Source: Bordetella petrii
Lineage (GTDB): Bacteria; Pseudomonadota; Gammaproteobacteria; Burkholderiales; Burkholderiaceae_B
NCBI RefSeq assembly: GCF_000067205.1
Contig: NC_010170.1
Location: 2,914,001-2,978,000 of the forward strand
Direction: 5' to 3'
Length of the DNA stretch: 64,000 nucleotides
Shown here: positions 15,515-26,190 of the stretch, one piece after another
Layout of the letters: every line of letters begins with the position of its first letter
Numbering within the stretch: position 1 is the first letter of the stretch
Program-made: the position numbers and the translations under genes
The notes under the pieces: generated by a model
The model's input: only the letters and a program-made list of their open reading frames with translations
What the model was told of the DNA's origin: nothing
Databases searched by the model: none

Positions 15515-16789
15515 GTGGCCACCCTGACCATCATTGCGCTTTTGCTGGCCCTGCTGTTCGTCGGCGTGCCGGTCGCATTCGCCCTGGGCGGCCTGGGGCT
15601 GGGAATGCTGTGGCTCAAGGGGTTTCCCTTGACCATCGCGGCCCAGAACCTGACCAGCGGGCTCGACAACTTCATCCTGCTGTCCATTCCGCTGTTCCTG
15701 CTGATGTCGAACATCCTGCTCAGGGGCGGCGTCGGACGCGACCTGTTCGGCGCGTTCCAGGCCTGGGTCGGCCACTGGCCCGGCGGGCTGGCCACGGCCA
15801 CGCTGATGTCCTGCGGCATGTTCTCGACCATCAATGGAAGCTCGGTGGCCACGGCGGCCACCATTGGCACGGTTGCCATTCCCGAGATGACGCAGCGCGG
15901 CTACAACCGCCCGTTCACTTATGGGCTGGTGGCGGCGGGCGGCACGCTGGGCATCCTGATCCCGCCTTCCATACCCCTGATCGTGTACGGCGTCATTACC
16001 GAGCAGTCGCTGGTGGCGCTGTTTCTGGCGGGCGTGGGTCCCGGCCTGCTGCTGCTGGCCGCCTTTACCATTTACTCGTCGCTGTACTGCCATTTCGGCA
16101 AGGGCTACACGCCGCTTGCGCGCCACAGCTGGCGCGAGCGCGGCGTAGCCACGTTGCGGGCGATGCCCACGCTGGCCATCGCCCTCGTGATTATCGTGGG
16201 CATTTATATCGGCATATTCACGCCCACCGAAGCCGCGGCCATCGGCTTTTTCTGCGCCCTGGTGCTCACCGGGCTGGTGTTGCGCACCTTGTCATTCGAA
16301 AAGCTGCGCCTGGCGGTAACGGACACGATGCGCACCTCGGTCACGATCCTGTTGATCGTGGTGGGTGCGAAGATTTTCGGCCATGCCGTCACGCTGTATC
16401 GCATTCCCCAGGAAGTCACCACATTCGCAACGACGCACTTTCACCAGCCGCTTTATTTCCTGCTGGCCATCACCTGCGTCCTGCTGGTCGTCGGCCTGTT
16501 CCTGGAAAGCCTGTCGATGCTGCTGATCATGGTGCCGGTACTGTATCCGTCGCTTGAATCGATGGGCATGGATCCGGTCTGGTTCGGAATCTATTTCGTG
16601 ATTCTGATCGAGGTCGCGCTGATCACTCCGCCAGTTGGCATGAACCTGTTCGTGATCCAGGCGGTGACCAAAGCCCGCATCACCGAGGTCGTGCGCGGGG
16701 TGCTGCCCTTTGTGCTCATCATGCTGACCCTGGCGTTCCTGCTCTATGCATTCCCGTCCATCGTCTTGTGGCTGCCGCAGATGCTCTAG
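15515..16789 (+). CDS. TRAP transporter large permease (DctM family)
   Basis: 424 residues with roughly a dozen hydrophobic segments. Family motifs include NGSSVATAATIG, GGTLGILIPPSIPLIVYG and ALITPPVGMNLFVIQ, characteristic of DctM. It is the transport subunit that moves the acid with sodium. GTG at 15515 follows the dctQ stop by three bases. A strong bidirectional terminator closes the island just downstream. Confidence 0.94.
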   Translation: MATLTIIALLLALLFVGVPVAFALGGLGLGMLWLKGFPLTIAAQNLTSGLDNFILLSIPLFLLMSNILLRGGVGRDLFGAFQAWVGHWPGGLATATLMSCGMFSTINGSSVATAATIGTVAIPEMTQRGYNRPFTYGLVAAGGTLGILIPPSIPLIVYGVITEQSLVALFLAGVGPGLLLLAAFTIYSSLYCHFGKGYTPLARHSWRERGVATLRAMPTLAIALVIIVGIYIGIFTPTEAAAIGFFCALVLTGLVLRTLSFEKLRLAVTDTMRTSVTILLIVVGAKIFGHAVTLYRIPQEVTTFATTHFHQPLYFLLAITCVLLVVGLFLESLSMLLIMVPVLYPSLESMGMDPVWFGIYFVILIEVALITPPVGMNLFVIQAVTKARITEVVRGVLPFVLIMLTLAFLLYAFPSIVLWLPQML

Positions 16790-16815
16790 CCGCAAAGCTT
16801 CCTTGCCCGCAAACA

Positions 16816-16848
16816 AAAACGGGTGGCCGATGATGGCCACCCGTTTTT
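16816..16848. terminator. Bidirectional terminator between dctM and lon
   Basis: AAAACGGGTGGCC / GGCCACCCGTTTT with a short loop and T-runs on both strands serves the convergent dctM and lon transcripts. Confidence 0.88.
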
Positions 16849-16867
16849 TGTTCAGGACTGGCGCCCC

Positions 16868-19324
<2,457 letters not shown>

Positions 19325-19405
19325 AAAGGATTCCTTGGTAAGACTCGGCGTATCGGCACCGGATACAGGGCGATGGGGCCCTTTTATCCGTATGGATTAC
19401 GTCTG

Positions 19406-19433
19406 ATATGGGAACGATAGCCGAAAAATCAAG
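19406..19433 (-). promoter_or_regulatory. Candidate heat-shock (sigma-32) promoter of lon
   Basis: On the minus strand CTTGAT (19433-19428) and TCCCAT (19413-19408, followed by AT) are 14 bases apart, matching the CTTGAA-N13-14-CCCCAT pattern. It lies 84 bases before the lon start. Confidence 0.6.
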
Positions 19434-19463
19434 CGGCCGACACGCAGACCGCCGGCAGAGGCA

Positions 19464-19491
19464 AAAAAACCCGTTACAGAACGGGTTTTTT
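19464..19491 (-). terminator. Terminator after clpX
   Basis: Symmetric AAAAAACCCGTT/AACGGGTTTTTT stem with an ACAG loop, ten bases past the clpX stop. It separates clpX from lon. Confidence 0.88.
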
Positions 19492-19500
19492 GCTTTGTTT

Positions 19501-20799
19501 TCAGGCAGCTGCGCCGCGCACCTGGCTGCGCGCCGGTTTGTCGGGGGCGGCCGCCTCGTCGGCGTAGATGAGCAGCGGCTTGCCGTCGCTGTCGATGACG
19601 TTTTCATCCAGCACCACCCTGCTGACGTTGCCCTGGGAGGGCAGGTCGTACATGGTGTCGAGCAGCGCCGCCTCGATGATCGAGCGCAGGCCGCGCGCGC
19701 CGGTCTTGCGCTTGAGCGCCTTGCGGGCAATGGCCTTCAGGGCGCCTGGGCGCACGTCGAGTTCGGCGCCTTCCATGGCAAACAGCTTCTGGAACTGCTT
19801 GATCAGGGAATTTTTGGGCTCGGTCAGGATCTGGACCAGCGCGGCCTCGTCGAGTTCGTCGAGGGTGGCCACCACCGGCAGGCGGCCGACCAGTTCGGGG
19901 ATGAGGCCGAATTTGATCAGGTCTTCGGGCTCGACTTCGCTGAACAGTTCGCCCACCCCGCGCTCGGACTTGGCCCGCACCGACGCCGAAAAACCGATGC
20001 CGGACTTTTCGGTGCGGTCGCGGATGACCTTTTCCAGCCCGTCGAAGGCGCCGCCCACGATGAACAGGATGTTGGTGGTGTCGACCTGGACGAAGTCCTG
20101 GTTGGGATGCTTGCGGCCGCCCTGCGGCGGCACCGAGGCCACCGTGCCCTCGATGAGCTTGAGCAGCGCCTGCTGCACGCCTTCGCCGGACACGTCGCGG
20201 GTAATGGACGGGTTGTCGGACTTGCGCGAGATCTTGTCGATTTCATCGATATAGATAATGGCGCGCTGGGCCTTTTCGACCTCGTAGTTGCAGTTCTGCA
20301 GCAGCTTCTGGATGATGTTCTCGACGTCTTCACCCACATAACCGGCTTCGGTCAGGGTGGTGGCGTCGGCCATCACGAACGGCACGTTGAGCATGCGCGC
20401 CAGCGTCTGGGCCAGCAGGGTCTTGCCCGAGCCGGTTGGCCCGATGAGCATGATGTTGCTCTTGGAGAGCTCGACCTCGTCGCCCTTGATTTCGCCGTGG
20501 CGAATGCGTTTGTAATGGTTGTACACGGCCACCGCCAGCATGCGCTTGGGCAGCGTCTGGCCGATGACGTATTGATCCAGGAACGTCTTGATTTCGGACG
20601 GCGTGGGCAGTTCGGACCTGATGGCCGCGCGCGCGGTCGCCTGCGCTTCTTCGCGGATGATGTCATTGCAGAGGTCGATGCACTCATCGCAGATGAACAC
20701 CGAGGGTCCCGCGATCAGCTTGCGGACTTCGTGCTGGCTTTTATTGCAGAACGAGCAATGCAGCACTTTTGCGTCGGCCGATCCCTTTTTGTCAGGCAT
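19501..20799 (-). CDS. clpX: ClpX, ATPase subunit of ClpXP
   Basis: 432 residues from the ATG at 20799. The zinc-binding domain uses Cys15, Cys18, Cys37 and Cys40 (CSFCNK; ICDEC). Walker A GPTGSGKT lies near 120, followed by Walker B (IIYIDEIDKI) and the sensor-2 block (KRKTGARGLRSI). It unfolds tagged substrates and feeds them to ClpP. It lies 109 bases after clpP, in the usual tig-clpP-clpX order. Confidence 0.98.
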   Translation of the reverse strand: MPDKKGSADAKVLHCSFCNKSQHEVRKLIAGPSVFICDECIDLCNDIIREEAQATARAAIRSELPTPSEIKTFLDQYVIGQTLPKRMLAVAVYNHYKRIRHGEIKGDEVELSKSNIMLIGPTGSGKTLLAQTLARMLNVPFVMADATTLTEAGYVGEDVENIIQKLLQNCNYEVEKAQRAIIYIDEIDKISRKSDNPSITRDVSGEGVQQALLKLIEGTVASVPPQGGRKHPNQDFVQVDTTNILFIVGGAFDGLEKVIRDRTEKSGIGFSASVRAKSERGVGELFSEVEPEDLIKFGLIPELVGRLPVVATLDELDEAALVQILTEPKNSLIKQFQKLFAMEGAELDVRPGALKAIARKALKRKTGARGLRSIIEAALLDTMYDLPSQGNVSRVVLDENVIDSDGKPLLIYADEAAAPDKPARSQVRGAAA

Positions 20800-20908
20800 A
20801 TGTGTTTCGTATCTCTGGTGAGAATGCGCCAGCCCTTTGGCCGGCCGGCGCACTCAACGCTTACTCGGACGTGACGGAACCGCACAGGCCCGGGGTGTTG
20901 CCGTTCGC

Positions 20909-21562
20909 CTACCCCTCGGAACGGGATGCGAGAACCTTGTCCACCAGACCATACGATACCGCATCTTCGGCCGACATGAAGTTGTCGCGCTCGGTGTCCA
21001 CGGCGATGCGCTCGACGGGCTGGCCGGTGTTCTCGGCCAGGATGCGGTTCAGGCGTTCGCGCAGGTCGAGGATTTCCCGAGCCTGGATCTGGATATCGGA
21101 GGCCTGTCCCTGGGCACCGCCGGACGGCTGGTGAATCATGATGCGCGAGTTGGGCAGCGTGAAGCGCTTGCCCTTCTTGCCCGCGGCCAGCAGGAACGCT
21201 CCCATGCTGGCAGCCAGCCCCGTGCACAGGGTGGAGACGTCAGGCTTGACGAACTGCATGGTGTCGTAGATGGCCATCCCGGCGTACACCGACCCGCCCG
21301 GCGAGTTGATGTACAGCGAGATGTCCTTGTCAGGGTTTTCCGATTCCAGGAACAGCAGCTGCGCCACGATCAGGTTGGCCGTATTGTCGTTGACCGGGCC
21401 GACCAGGAAAATGAGCCGTTCGCGCAGCAGGCGCGAATAGATGTCGTAGGCGCGCTCGCCGCGCCCCGACTGCTCGATGACCATGGGGATGTAGCCCAGC
21501 CCCGTCGGCGTGACCGAGGCCCCGCCGTGCATTGACGCATAGAAATCGGTAAAACGCTGCAT
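20909..21562 (-). CDS. clpP: ClpP serine protease subunit
   Basis: 217 residues. Catalytic triad Ser119 (GLAASMGAF), His144 (IMIHQPSGG) and Asp193 (TERDNF). The N-terminal propeptide before the mature YIPMVIEQ segment is about 20 residues, as in E. coli. It forms the tetradecameric chamber for ClpX or ClpA substrates. It begins four bases after the tig stop. Confidence 0.98.
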   Translation of the reverse strand: MQRFTDFYASMHGGASVTPTGLGYIPMVIEQSGRGERAYDIYSRLLRERLIFLVGPVNDNTANLIVAQLLFLESENPDKDISLYINSPGGSVYAGMAIYDTMQFVKPDVSTLCTGLAASMGAFLLAAGKKGKRFTLPNSRIMIHQPSGGAQGQASDIQIQAREILDLRERLNRILAENTGQPVERIAVDTERDNFMSAEDAVSYGLVDKVLASRSEG

Positions 21563-21566
21563 ATAT

Positions 21567-22877
21567 TTACGCCATCCCCATCAGCTGATCGAAAGGCACC
21601 TTTTCTTCGGTGACCTTGGCCTTGTCGAGCACGTGCTGCACCACGTTGTCTTCGAGCACGATGGCTTCGATTTCGGCGCGGCGCTGGCGGTCGGCGAGGT
21701 AGTAGCTGACCACCTGGGCGGGTTGCTCGTAGTTTTGCGCGAACTCTTCAATGCGGGCGCGCACCTGTTCGGGCTTGGCCTGCAGTTGCGCCTGCTTGAC
21801 CAGTTCGGACACCAGCAGGCCCAGGCGCACGCGGCGCTCGGACTCGGTGGCGAAGGCTTCGGCCGGAATGGGCACCGATTCGGCGTTGGGCACGCCGCGC
21901 TGCTTGAGTTCTTCGCGGGCGGCTTGCACGCGGCTCTGCACGTCGCTGTCGACCAGCGCCTTGGGCACGTCAAACTTGCCGGCCTCGACCAGGGCGTCCA
22001 TGACACTGGCCTTGGTGCGGCCTTGCGTGCGGGCCTTGGCTTCGCGCTCGATGTTGGTGCGGATGTCGGCCTTGAGCTTTTCGACATCGCCTTCAGCCTG
22101 GCCGAGCGACTTGGCGAACTCGGCGTTGACTTCGGGCAGCACGCCTTCGGCGACTTCCTTGACGGTAATGGTGAATTCGGCGGTCTTGCCGGCGACTTCC
22201 TTGCCTTGGTAGTCGTCGGGGAACTTGAGCGGGAACACCTTGGTTTCACCGGCCTTCAGGCCCTTGGCCGCGGCTTCGAACTCGGGCAGCATGCGGCCCT
22301 GGCCCAGCACGAACGGGAAGCTCTCGGCCTTGCCACCCTCGAACGGCACGCCGTCGATGGTGCCGGCGAAATCGAGGGTGACGCGGTCGCCATCCTGGGC
22401 GGCGCGGCCTTCGCGGGCTTCGAAGTTGGCGCGCTGCTTGCGCAGCACGTCGAGCGTTTGCTGCACTTCGGCGTCGGTGACGGCGGTTTCGTAGCGCGTG
22501 ACGGACAGCGCGGACAGGTCGGGCACGGCCACTTCAGGATAGACCTCGAAGGTGGCGGTGAAGGCCAGCGTGTCGTCCGCGACGCCTTCGGTCTTGGGCT
22601 CGAGCGTGGGCGAGCCGGCCACGCGCAACTTGGCGCCGTCGACGGCCTGCTCAAAAGCGCGGCCGACCTGGCCGTTGATGACGTCGTAGCGGATGCCGGG
22701 ACCATGGCTGCGTTCGAGCATGGCCAGCGGGGCCTTGCCGGGACGGAAGCCGGGCACCTTGGCCGTGCGGGCAACGCGCTTCAGTTGCGCCTGGACTTCC
22801 TTTTCGACGTCGGCCACGGAAACCGCCAGATCGACACGGCGTTCCAGACCAGAGAGGGTTTCAACCACAGGCTGCAT
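21567..22877 (-). CDS. tig: Trigger factor
   Basis: 436 residues from the ATG at 22877. The ribosome-binding domain (ERRVDLAVSV, then FRPGKAPLAMLERSHG; the usual GFRxGK signature is present), the central FKBP-type prolyl isomerase domain (about 150-245) and the helical C-domain are all present. It chaperones nascent chains at the ribosome exit. It heads the tig-clpP-clpX group. The upstream in-frame ATG at 22937 is rejected because it would add 20 residues not seen in the family. Confidence 0.97.
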   Translation of the reverse strand: MQPVVETLSGLERRVDLAVSVADVEKEVQAQLKRVARTAKVPGFRPGKAPLAMLERSHGPGIRYDVINGQVGRAFEQAVDGAKLRVAGSPTLEPKTEGVADDTLAFTATFEVYPEVAVPDLSALSVTRYETAVTDAEVQQTLDVLRKQRANFEAREGRAAQDGDRVTLDFAGTIDGVPFEGGKAESFPFVLGQGRMLPEFEAAAKGLKAGETKVFPLKFPDDYQGKEVAGKTAEFTITVKEVAEGVLPEVNAEFAKSLGQAEGDVEKLKADIRTNIEREAKARTQGRTKASVMDALVEAGKFDVPKALVDSDVQSRVQAAREELKQRGVPNAESVPIPAEAFATESERRVRLGLLVSELVKQAQLQAKPEQVRARIEEFAQNYEQPAQVVSYYLADRQRRAEIEAIVLEDNVVQHVLDKAKVTEEKVPFDQLMGMA

Positions 22878-22954
22878 CAAATTTTCCGAAAGTAAGTGAA
22901 CGAACAAGTAAACAGCGCATTTTACCGGAAAGTTCAAGGCCCCTGCGCAAGCGG

Positions 22955-22990
22955 GGCGCCGGCCCTGGGGAAGTCCCCAAGGGCGGCGCC
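22955..22990 (-). terminator. Large hairpin after the M48 peptidase gene
   Basis: A 36-base imperfect inverted repeat (GGCGCCGGCCC...GGGCGGCGCC with an inner GGGGA/TCCCC stem) lies just past the peptidase stop at 23012 and upstream of tig. The T-tract is poor, so it may be a processing or rho-assisted end. Confidence 0.5.
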
Positions 22991-23011
22991 TCGCGGGTAC
23001 CGCCGTGGGGT

Positions 23012-23767
23012 TTACTTGCCCGCGGCGATCCGGTCTTCAATGTGCTTGGCGCGCTTGGTCGAGGACGGATGGGAGCTCATCATGTCGCTCTTGCCGCCAT
23101 CGAGCTTGGCCAGCTTCTCGAAGGCCGTGACCAGGCCCCGGGTATTCAGTTTTTTGGCCTGCAGCAGGTCGAACGAATAGTCGTCGGCGGCGCTTTCCTG
23201 CGATTGCGAGAATTGCGCGTTGATGAATTTTTCGGTCAGGTCGCCCAGTTGCGACGCGCTGAGCGCCGCCACCGCGTTGCCACCCGCCGCGCTGGCCGCG
23301 TCGCGCGCCGCCGAGACCGTGTAGGCGGTCTGCATGGCTTTCTTGGAGTGGCCCAGCGCCACATGGCCGATTTCGTGGCCGATGACGCCTTGCAGTTCGT
23401 CGTCGGTCATCATGTCCATGAGGCCGCTGTAGACCCGGATGCAGCCATTGGCCATGGCCCAGGCGTTGACGTCGGACGTGATGTAGACCTTGTAGCTGGC
23501 CGGCTGCCCGTTGACTTTGGTGCCCAGAGCCTTGGCGAGCTTCTGCAGGCGCGCATCGTACTTGCTGCCGGATTTGGCTACCTTTTCCTGCTTGTCGCTT
23601 GCGGCGCAAGCCTGGTCGGACAGCGTCTTGATCTCGGCATCGCTCAGGGTAGCCGCCTGGACGACCTTGCTGCCGGCGCCGACGAGCCCGCCGATGTCCA
23701 GGGCTTGCGACGCAGAATATGGGGCCAGAACCAGCGCGAGCGCGGCCACGCCGTAACGCATCTTCAT
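23012..23767 (-). CDS. M48-family zinc metalloprotease (LoiP/YggG-like)
   Basis: 251 residues with an N-terminal signal peptide (cleavage about residue 22, SQA|LD). The zinc site is HEIGH at 131-135 and the third ligand Glu191 in SQESAADDY. This is the short single-domain periplasmic M48 type, with no membrane helices beyond the signal and no TPR region. It likely takes part in envelope protein quality control. AGGAG lies nine bases before the ATG at 23767. Confidence 0.9.
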   Translation of the reverse strand: MKMRYGVAALALVLAPYSASQALDIGGLVGAGSKVVQAATLSDAEIKTLSDQACAASDKQEKVAKSGSKYDARLQKLAKALGTKVNGQPASYKVYITSDVNAWAMANGCIRVYSGLMDMMTDDELQGVIGHEIGHVALGHSKKAMQTAYTVSAARDAASAAGGNAVAALSASQLGDLTEKFINAQFSQSQESAADDYSFDLLQAKKLNTRGLVTAFEKLAKLDGGKSDMMSSHPSSTKRAKHIEDRIAAGK

Positions 23768-23913
23768 TCGTATGATCTCCTGTGTACCGCTCGACGCGAG
23801 CGGGCGCGGCAATTCTAGCGATGCCCGCCGACTCGCCCCTGTTTTCTGTACACATGCTCGCAAATGCGAAATTCACTTACATATTTTGGACATGTTTGCG
23901 GCGCCCGGACGAC

Positions 23914-23948
23914 AAAACGCCCCCGTCGGCGCATGGCCGGCGGGGGCG
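23914..23948 (-). terminator. Terminator after the first cold-shock gene
   Basis: Stem CGCCCCCG/CGGGGGCG extended by four more pairs, followed on the minus strand by TTTT, 28 bases after the gene's stop. Confidence 0.8.
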
Positions 23949-23975
23949 CATCCTGACTGCGGCGTTGCCGCGGCG

Positions 23976-24182
23976 TCAGGCCGAGACTTTGATGTTCTTG
24001 GCGCTGGGGCCCTTGGGCCCCTGCCCCACTTCGAACGTCACGCGCTGGTTTTCTTGCAGCGACTTGTAGCCTTCGCTGCTGATTTCCGAATAGTGCGCGA
24101 AAAGGTCTTTGCTGCCATCATCGGGTGTGATGAAACCGTAGCCTTTTTCGGCGTTGAACCATTTGACGATGCCTGTTGCCAT
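23976..24182 (-). CDS. Cold-shock protein (CspA family), copy 1
   Basis: 68 residues, one OB-fold cold-shock domain. RNP1 is KGYGFITP (about 13-20) and RNP2 is DLFAHYSEI (about 26-34). It binds single-stranded RNA and melts structure at low temperature. The gene has its own promoter about 150 bases upstream and a leader of about 120 bases. It is a diverged tandem duplicate of the gene at 24428-24631, and each has its own promoter and terminator. Confidence 0.95.
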   Translation of the reverse strand: MATGIVKWFNAEKGYGFITPDDGSKDLFAHYSEISSEGYKSLQENQRVTFEVGQGPKGPSAKNIKVSA

Positions 24183-24311
24183 GAACGTGTCCTTCACCTT
24201 CGAGTAGCGATTGCTCGCGGGACGCCAGATGATCAAGGATGGGATAGGCAACTGGGTACCAGTGACGGCGACAGGTGTGACGACCGCGTCGCTTGAAAAT
24301 CTCGCTTGCCC

Positions 24312-24341
24312 AGTGTATGGGGGAACCTCGAAAGTCGTCAA
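24312..24341 (-). promoter_or_regulatory. Promoter of cold-shock gene 1
   Basis: TTGACG (24341-24336) and TACACT (24317-24312), 18 bases apart on the minus strand. A start near 24305 leaves a 5' leader of about 120 bases. Confidence 0.5.
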
Positions 24342-24384
24342 ACCTAAATCAAGCCGGGCGCCCGCGGCAGCGGCGAAACGGCAA

Positions 24385-24411
24385 TAAAAAAAGCCCCCGA
24401 AGGGGCTTTTT
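24385..24411 (-). terminator. Terminator after the second cold-shock gene
   Basis: AAAAGCCCC/GGGGCTTTT stem with a CGAA tetraloop and a long T-run on the minus strand, 17 bases after the stop. Confidence 0.88.
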
Positions 24412-24427
24412 CAAAGAACCGGGAGCC

Positions 24428-24631
24428 TTACAGCACCTGGATCTTCGTTGCTTGCGGACCCTTGGGGCCATTCGCCGTCACGAAGCTGACGCGCTGGTTT
24501 TCTTCCAGCGACTTGAAGCCATTGGCCTGGATTTCCGAGAAATGCGCGAACAAATCCTTGCCACCCGCTTCCGGGGTGATGAAGCCGTAGCCTTTTTCCG
24601 AGTTGAACCACTTAACAACGCCGGTTTCCAT
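24428..24631 (-). CDS. Cold-shock protein (CspA family), copy 2
   Basis: 67 residues, single cold-shock domain with RNP1 KGYGFITP and RNP2 DLFAHFSEI. The start METGVVKWFN at 24631 fits the family; the ATG at 24673 would add a non-homologous 14-residue stretch. Its promoter (24768-24796) leaves a leader of about 130 bases, as in thermosensing csp mRNAs. Its paralogue is 245 bases away on the same strand. Confidence 0.95.
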   Translation of the reverse strand: METGVVKWFNSEKGYGFITPEAGGKDLFAHFSEIQANGFKSLEENQRVSFVTANGPKGPQATKIQVL

Positions 24632-24767
24632 ACTGTATTTCCTAGAGATAATGGGCAAATGCCCGGGGGTCACGAATCAATCAAGGAGGGGACAGTAGAA
24701 CAATAACGCTGGCCGGAAAAGGCACTGCACTGAACGAAAATCGCAACGCTTGAGATCGTGTGCCGTC

Positions 24768-24796
24768 ACTATCGTTAGGTTCCCCTCACAAGTCAA
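24768..24796 (-). promoter_or_regulatory. Promoter of cold-shock gene 2
   Basis: TTGACT (24796-24791) and GATAGT (24773-24768), 17 bases apart on the minus strand. The predicted transcript begins about 130 bases before the start codon. Confidence 0.55.
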
Positions 24797-24900
24797 CATA
24801 ATCCTCAAAAATACGTGCCAATAATGCAACAAAGCGCAACGGCACACGGTTGATCCTGGAACTATTGGCGCGCCGTGGGGTCTTGCGCGCGCATGAGCTG

Positions 24901-25221
24901 TCAGGAATCGACTGGCAGGCCCAGCAGGTCCAGAGCCGCGTTATACGCGTCCTCGTGGGCGCACAGGAACACGGCCACGTCGCCGGGATTGAGGTTTTCC
25001 AGCACCTGGTCGACCTGCTCCTGGGCGGTTTCGACGGCGTCTACCGCCGCGACATGGATGTCGGCGCCGGCCTCGACCTTTTCGCGCGGCACGATGTCGC
25101 CGACGGCCTCGATGTCCGACACGCCGGTTACCACGTAAGCGTCGATGCGTTCGCCGTCCAGCGTGGTCTCCAGGGCAACTCCGCCAGCGATGGCGGCGAT
25201 TTGGCGGCTGGTGATTTCCAT
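24901..25221 (-). CDS. Conserved protein of unknown function (106 aa)
   Basis: I do not recognise this family. The 106-residue product is acidic, with no signal peptide or membrane helix. It starts MEITSRQIAAIAGGVALETT and contains VVTGVSDIEAVGD and the helical stretch AVDAVETAQEQVDQVLENL; a single cysteine lies in VAVFLCAHED. The ATG at 25221 is supported by a family-like compact start. It is divergent from the DUF2513-like gene, with 113 bases between them that must hold both promoters. Confidence 0.7.
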   Translation of the reverse strand: MEITSRQIAAIAGGVALETTLDGERIDAYVVTGVSDIEAVGDIVPREKVEAGADIHVAAVDAVETAQEQVDQVLENLNPGDVAVFLCAHEDAYNAALDLLGLPVDS

Positions 25222-25334
25222 GATCAGGGCATCCTTCAGGTGCGCGGGGACGCGACTATACCAGTCTTGGCCCGGCAGCGCAGGCACTGCTGGTATGGTG
25301 TGGGCTGGCGAGACAGAACCGGAGGACCATAGCC

Positions 25335-25631
25335 ATGCAACGGGATTTTGATCTGGTGGTGACAATATTGGGCGAATTGCGCGATGCCGATACCGCCGCG
25401 CTGTCGCGGGCCGACATCGAGGCGGCGGTGCACGCCAGCATGCCGGATGCGCCGCCCGCGGCGTCGATCGCGCATCACCTTGACATCCTGGCCGACGCCG
25501 GGCTGATTGCGGCGGCGGCTGCGCCCGATGGCGACCTGGCGGGCGCGGCATGGCGCCTGACCTGGAAAGGCCACGATGCGCTCGACCAGCAGGATGACGA
25601 CGAGGACGAAGAAGACGAAGACGACAACTGA
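25335..25631 (+). CDS. Small winged-helix protein, DUF2513-like, with acidic tail
   Basis: 98 residues. The start MQRDFDLVVTILGELRDAD and the strand WRLTWKGHDALD resemble DUF2513 proteins, which have a winged-helix fold and are often phage- or plasmid-associated. The last 15 residues are almost all Asp/Glu (QQDDDEDEEDEDDN). GGAGGA lies 13 bases before the ATG. The acidic tail could mimic DNA or contact a basic partner; this is inference only. Confidence 0.72.
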   Translation: MQRDFDLVVTILGELRDADTAALSRADIEAAVHASMPDAPPAASIAHHLDILADAGLIAAAAAPDGDLAGAAWRLTWKGHDALDQQDDDEDEEDEDDN

Positions 25632-25645
25632 CCCCAGGAGGCGGA

Positions 25646-25951
25646 TCAGGCCGGCCCGGCCGGCGAACGCCGCTGCAGCCGGCGGCGCCATACCTTGCGC
25701 GATACCAGGGTGGCCGCGGCGCCGATGACCAGCGAGAACATGAAGGCGGCCACCGCCAGCAGGGCCACGATGTCGCCCAGCCCGGCGCGGGCCGCCAACC
25801 AGGCGACCACGAACAGCACGGCCAGCGCCAGCGCGGCCACGCCGGCCAGGCTGCGGCCCACCGCGGCACAGCGCCCCAGCAGCGCTCCGCCCGCCAGGGC
25901 CAACGCGACGATGGCTGCCATGGCCCAGAACAGATTCTCGTAATGTTGCAA
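25646..25951 (-). CDS. Small inner-membrane protein of unknown function
   Basis: 101 residues with three hydrophobic segments (about 8-27, 34-54, 61-83) and a basic C-terminal tail (SRKVWRRRLQRR), giving a cytoplasmic C-terminus by the positive-inside rule. No family is recognised. It converges with the DUF2513-like gene across 14 bases. Codon use is strongly GC-biased like the flanks. Confidence 0.6.
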   Translation of the reverse strand: MQHYENLFWAMAAIVALALAGGALLGRCAAVGRSLAGVAALALAVLFVVAWLAARAGLGDIVALLAVAAFMFSLVIGAAATLVSRKVWRRRLQRRSPAGPA

Positions 25952-26027
25952 GGTGGCCGTCCCGTTTGTGCGCAGGGATGCCGTGCGGGTATGCCCTGCA
26001 GGCGCGCCGATGTGCGCCGGATGAAGC

Positions 26028-26051
26028 GCCGCCCCGCTCAGGCGGGGCGGC
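26028..26051 (-). terminator. Hairpin after tRNA-Leu
   Basis: GCCGCCCCGC/GCGGGGCGGC with a four-base loop begins nine bases past the tRNA CCA end. The T-tract is weak. Confidence 0.55.
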
Positions 26052-26059
26052 TATGTACT

Positions 26060-26146
26060 GGTGCGAAGGGCGGGACTCGAACCCGCACACCTGTTACGGC
26101 GTCAGGACCTAAACCTGGTGCGTCTACCAATTTCGCCACCTTCGCA
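26060..26146 (-). tRNA. tRNA-Leu (UAG anticodon)
   Basis: 87 bases, class II tRNA with a long variable arm. Acceptor GCGAAGG pairs with CCTTCGC, discriminator A, and CCA is encoded. The anticodon loop TTTAGGT sits on a CAGG/CCTG stem, giving anticodon TAG, which reads CUA and other CUN leucine codons. The T arm contains GGGTTCGAGTCCC. Confidence 0.97.
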
Positions 26147-26190
26147 AAGCCAAGCCCGATATTGTAGCTTGCTTGCTAAAATCGTGCGCC

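Noticed and set aside
24901..25869. Extended 322-codon minus-strand frame ending at 24901
   Set aside because: The part above 25221 is Arg/Pro-rich noise opposite the DUF2513-like gene; only the last 106 codons look like a protein.
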